14,457 nt of DNA from Candidatus Fermentithermobacillaceae bacterium (GTDB lineage: Bacteria > Bacillota > Sulfobacillia > Fermentithermobacillales > Fermentithermobacillaceae). Below, in pieces: positions 13,837-14,457 of the stretch. Location of the stretch: assembly GCA_012842105.1 (NCBI GenBank), contig DUTL01000128.1:1-14457 (forward strand), given 5' to 3'. Below the pieces are notes generated by a model, which saw nothing but the letters and a program-made list of their open reading frames with translations, was not told the origin of the DNA and ran no database searches. Numbering within the stretch: position 1 is the first letter of the stretch; every line of letters begins with the position of its first letter. Both the position numbers and the translations under genes were made by a program.

Positions 13837-14457
13837 GTGATACAAGACAGGGGTTTGAGCGGCAGCACGTTGAAGATTATTGCTGTGATATCAATGCTTG
13901 TAGACCACACGTTTCTTGCTATTTTCGATAAAGTGTATATCGGCAAGAAGCTGCCTATGCCCGGGCTTTATCTTCAAAATGGCTTGCCCAATTATGAACA
14001 CTGGATATTCGGGCTCGAAAGAGTGATGCGAGGCACCATAGGGCGGATAGCATTCCCCATATTCTGCTTTCTGCTTGTTCAGGGTTTTGTCCATACATCA
14101 AATAAGGGCAAGTACAAGCTCAGGTTATTCGTTTTTGCACTCCTGTCAGAAATACCGTTTAACCTGGCACTTCGGGATGAATTCCGTTTTGGCGCGTCAA
14201 ATGTTCTTTTTACGCTGCTTTTGGGTCTTGTGTCGTTGGAAGTGATAGAAAAGGATTGGCACTTGGTCGTGCGAGGGTTGGCAGTAGCAGGCATAGTACT
14301 TTTGGCTGATTTATTGTGTTGTGACTACGGAGCGGCAGGGGTGCTGCTAATCGTAACAGCCAAAAGTACCATGCCTACTACTGCCGGCCCTCGCACCACC
14401 AGGTGCCAATCCTTTTCTATCACTTCCAACGACACAAGACCCAAAAGCAGCGTGAAA
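13837..14457 (+). CDS. TraX family membrane protein (3' end replaced by foldback sequence)
   Basis: A polytopic membrane protein of the TraX family, named for the plasmid F pilin acetylase; most chromosomal members are uncharacterised. The GTG at 13837 follows GGAGG at seven bases. Family features are STLKIIAVISMLVDHTF near the N-terminus, IGRIAFPIFCFLLVQGF, LFVFALLSEIPFNLAL, GASNVLFTLLLGL, and DYGAAGVLLIV. The frame stays open to the window end, but from about 14357 it reads the reverse complement of its own earlier coding sequence (14208-14308). This gives a hydrophilic tail (TAKSTMPTTAGPRTTRCQ...) unlike a TraX C-terminus. The true gene therefore probably ends beyond the junction and the last ~34 residues are not real. 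It starts 15 bp after grpB. Confidence 0.85.
   Translation, partial: MIQDRGLSGSTLKIIAVISMLVDHTFLAIFDKVYIGKKLPMPGLYLQNGLPNYEHWIFGLERVMRGTIGRIAFPIFCFLLVQGFVHTSNKGKYKLRLFVFALLSEIPFNLALRDEFRFGASNVLFTLLLGLVSLEVIEKDWHLVVRGLAVAGIVLLADLLCCDYGAAGVLLIVTAKSTMPTTAGPRTTRCQSFSITSNDTRPKSSVK
14208..14457. repeat. Imperfect 101-bp inverted repeat at the right edge
   Basis: Positions 14208-14308 and 14357-14457 are reverse complements with seven mismatches in 101 bp (about 93% identity) around a 48-bp centre. Both arms carry the same piece of traX coding sequence. Read as traX codons, the differences fall as TTT/TTC, TTG/CTG and GTC/GTG (silent), and TTG/CCG, GCA/GTA and ATA/ATG (replacements). The window ends exactly with the second arm, typical of an assembly or amplification foldback at a contig end. 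Confidence 0.92.

Noticed and set aside
14079..14294. 71-codon minus-strand frame near the right edge
   Set aside because: It is antisense to traX; the same peptide appears in the spurious traX tail because of the inverted repeat.

Overview
The window looks like chromosomal DNA of an anaerobic Bacillota (Clostridia-like or a related uncultured Firmicutes lineage). This rests on strong AGGAGG-type ribosome binding sites, frequent TTG and GTG starts, moderate GC, and gene families common in such genomes (D-cysteine desulfhydrase, M42 aminopeptidase, TraX, GrpB). It is an inference from style and gene content; no rRNA or other phylogenetic marker is present. The right edge has an inverted duplication that looks like a contig end, so a metagenomic or single-cell origin is plausible.

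Layout. 1-237: no complete gene, but the minus strand has a short open frame resembling part of a tyrosine recombinase. 238-618: an XRE-type repressor whose ribosome binding site lies in a perfect 10-bp inverted repeat. 619-939: non-coding, rich in inverted repeats. 940-3807 (minus): a tight four-gene operon of uncharacterised membrane proteins, two with a soluble alpha/beta domain between terminal membrane helices and two polytopic. This is the best candidate here for an undescribed system. 3808-4197: divergent promoter region. 4198-5184: PLP-dependent D-cysteine desulfhydrase family enzyme. 5305-6666 (minus): membrane diguanylate cyclase. 6865-7572 (minus): YgjP/DUF45 zinc metallopeptidase. 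7975-9141: asparaginase-fold protein without the first catalytic threonine and with a ~75-residue insertion. 9429-11000: MFS transporter with an ~85-residue Ala/Gly-rich cytoplasmic loop. 11113-12186: M42 aminopeptidase. 12351-13121 and 13282-13821: two nucleotidyltransferase-fold proteins (an aminoglycoside-adenylyltransferase-like protein and GrpB). 13837 onward: a TraX-family membrane protein running into a 101-bp foldback.

How the genes may work together. The desulfhydrase, asparaginase-like protein, MFS permease and M42 aminopeptidase fit an amino-acid or peptide scavenging neighbourhood, although they sit in separate transcription units with sizeable gaps. The four-gene membrane operon is self-contained and probably forms one membrane complex. 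Nothing in the window indicates its substrate.
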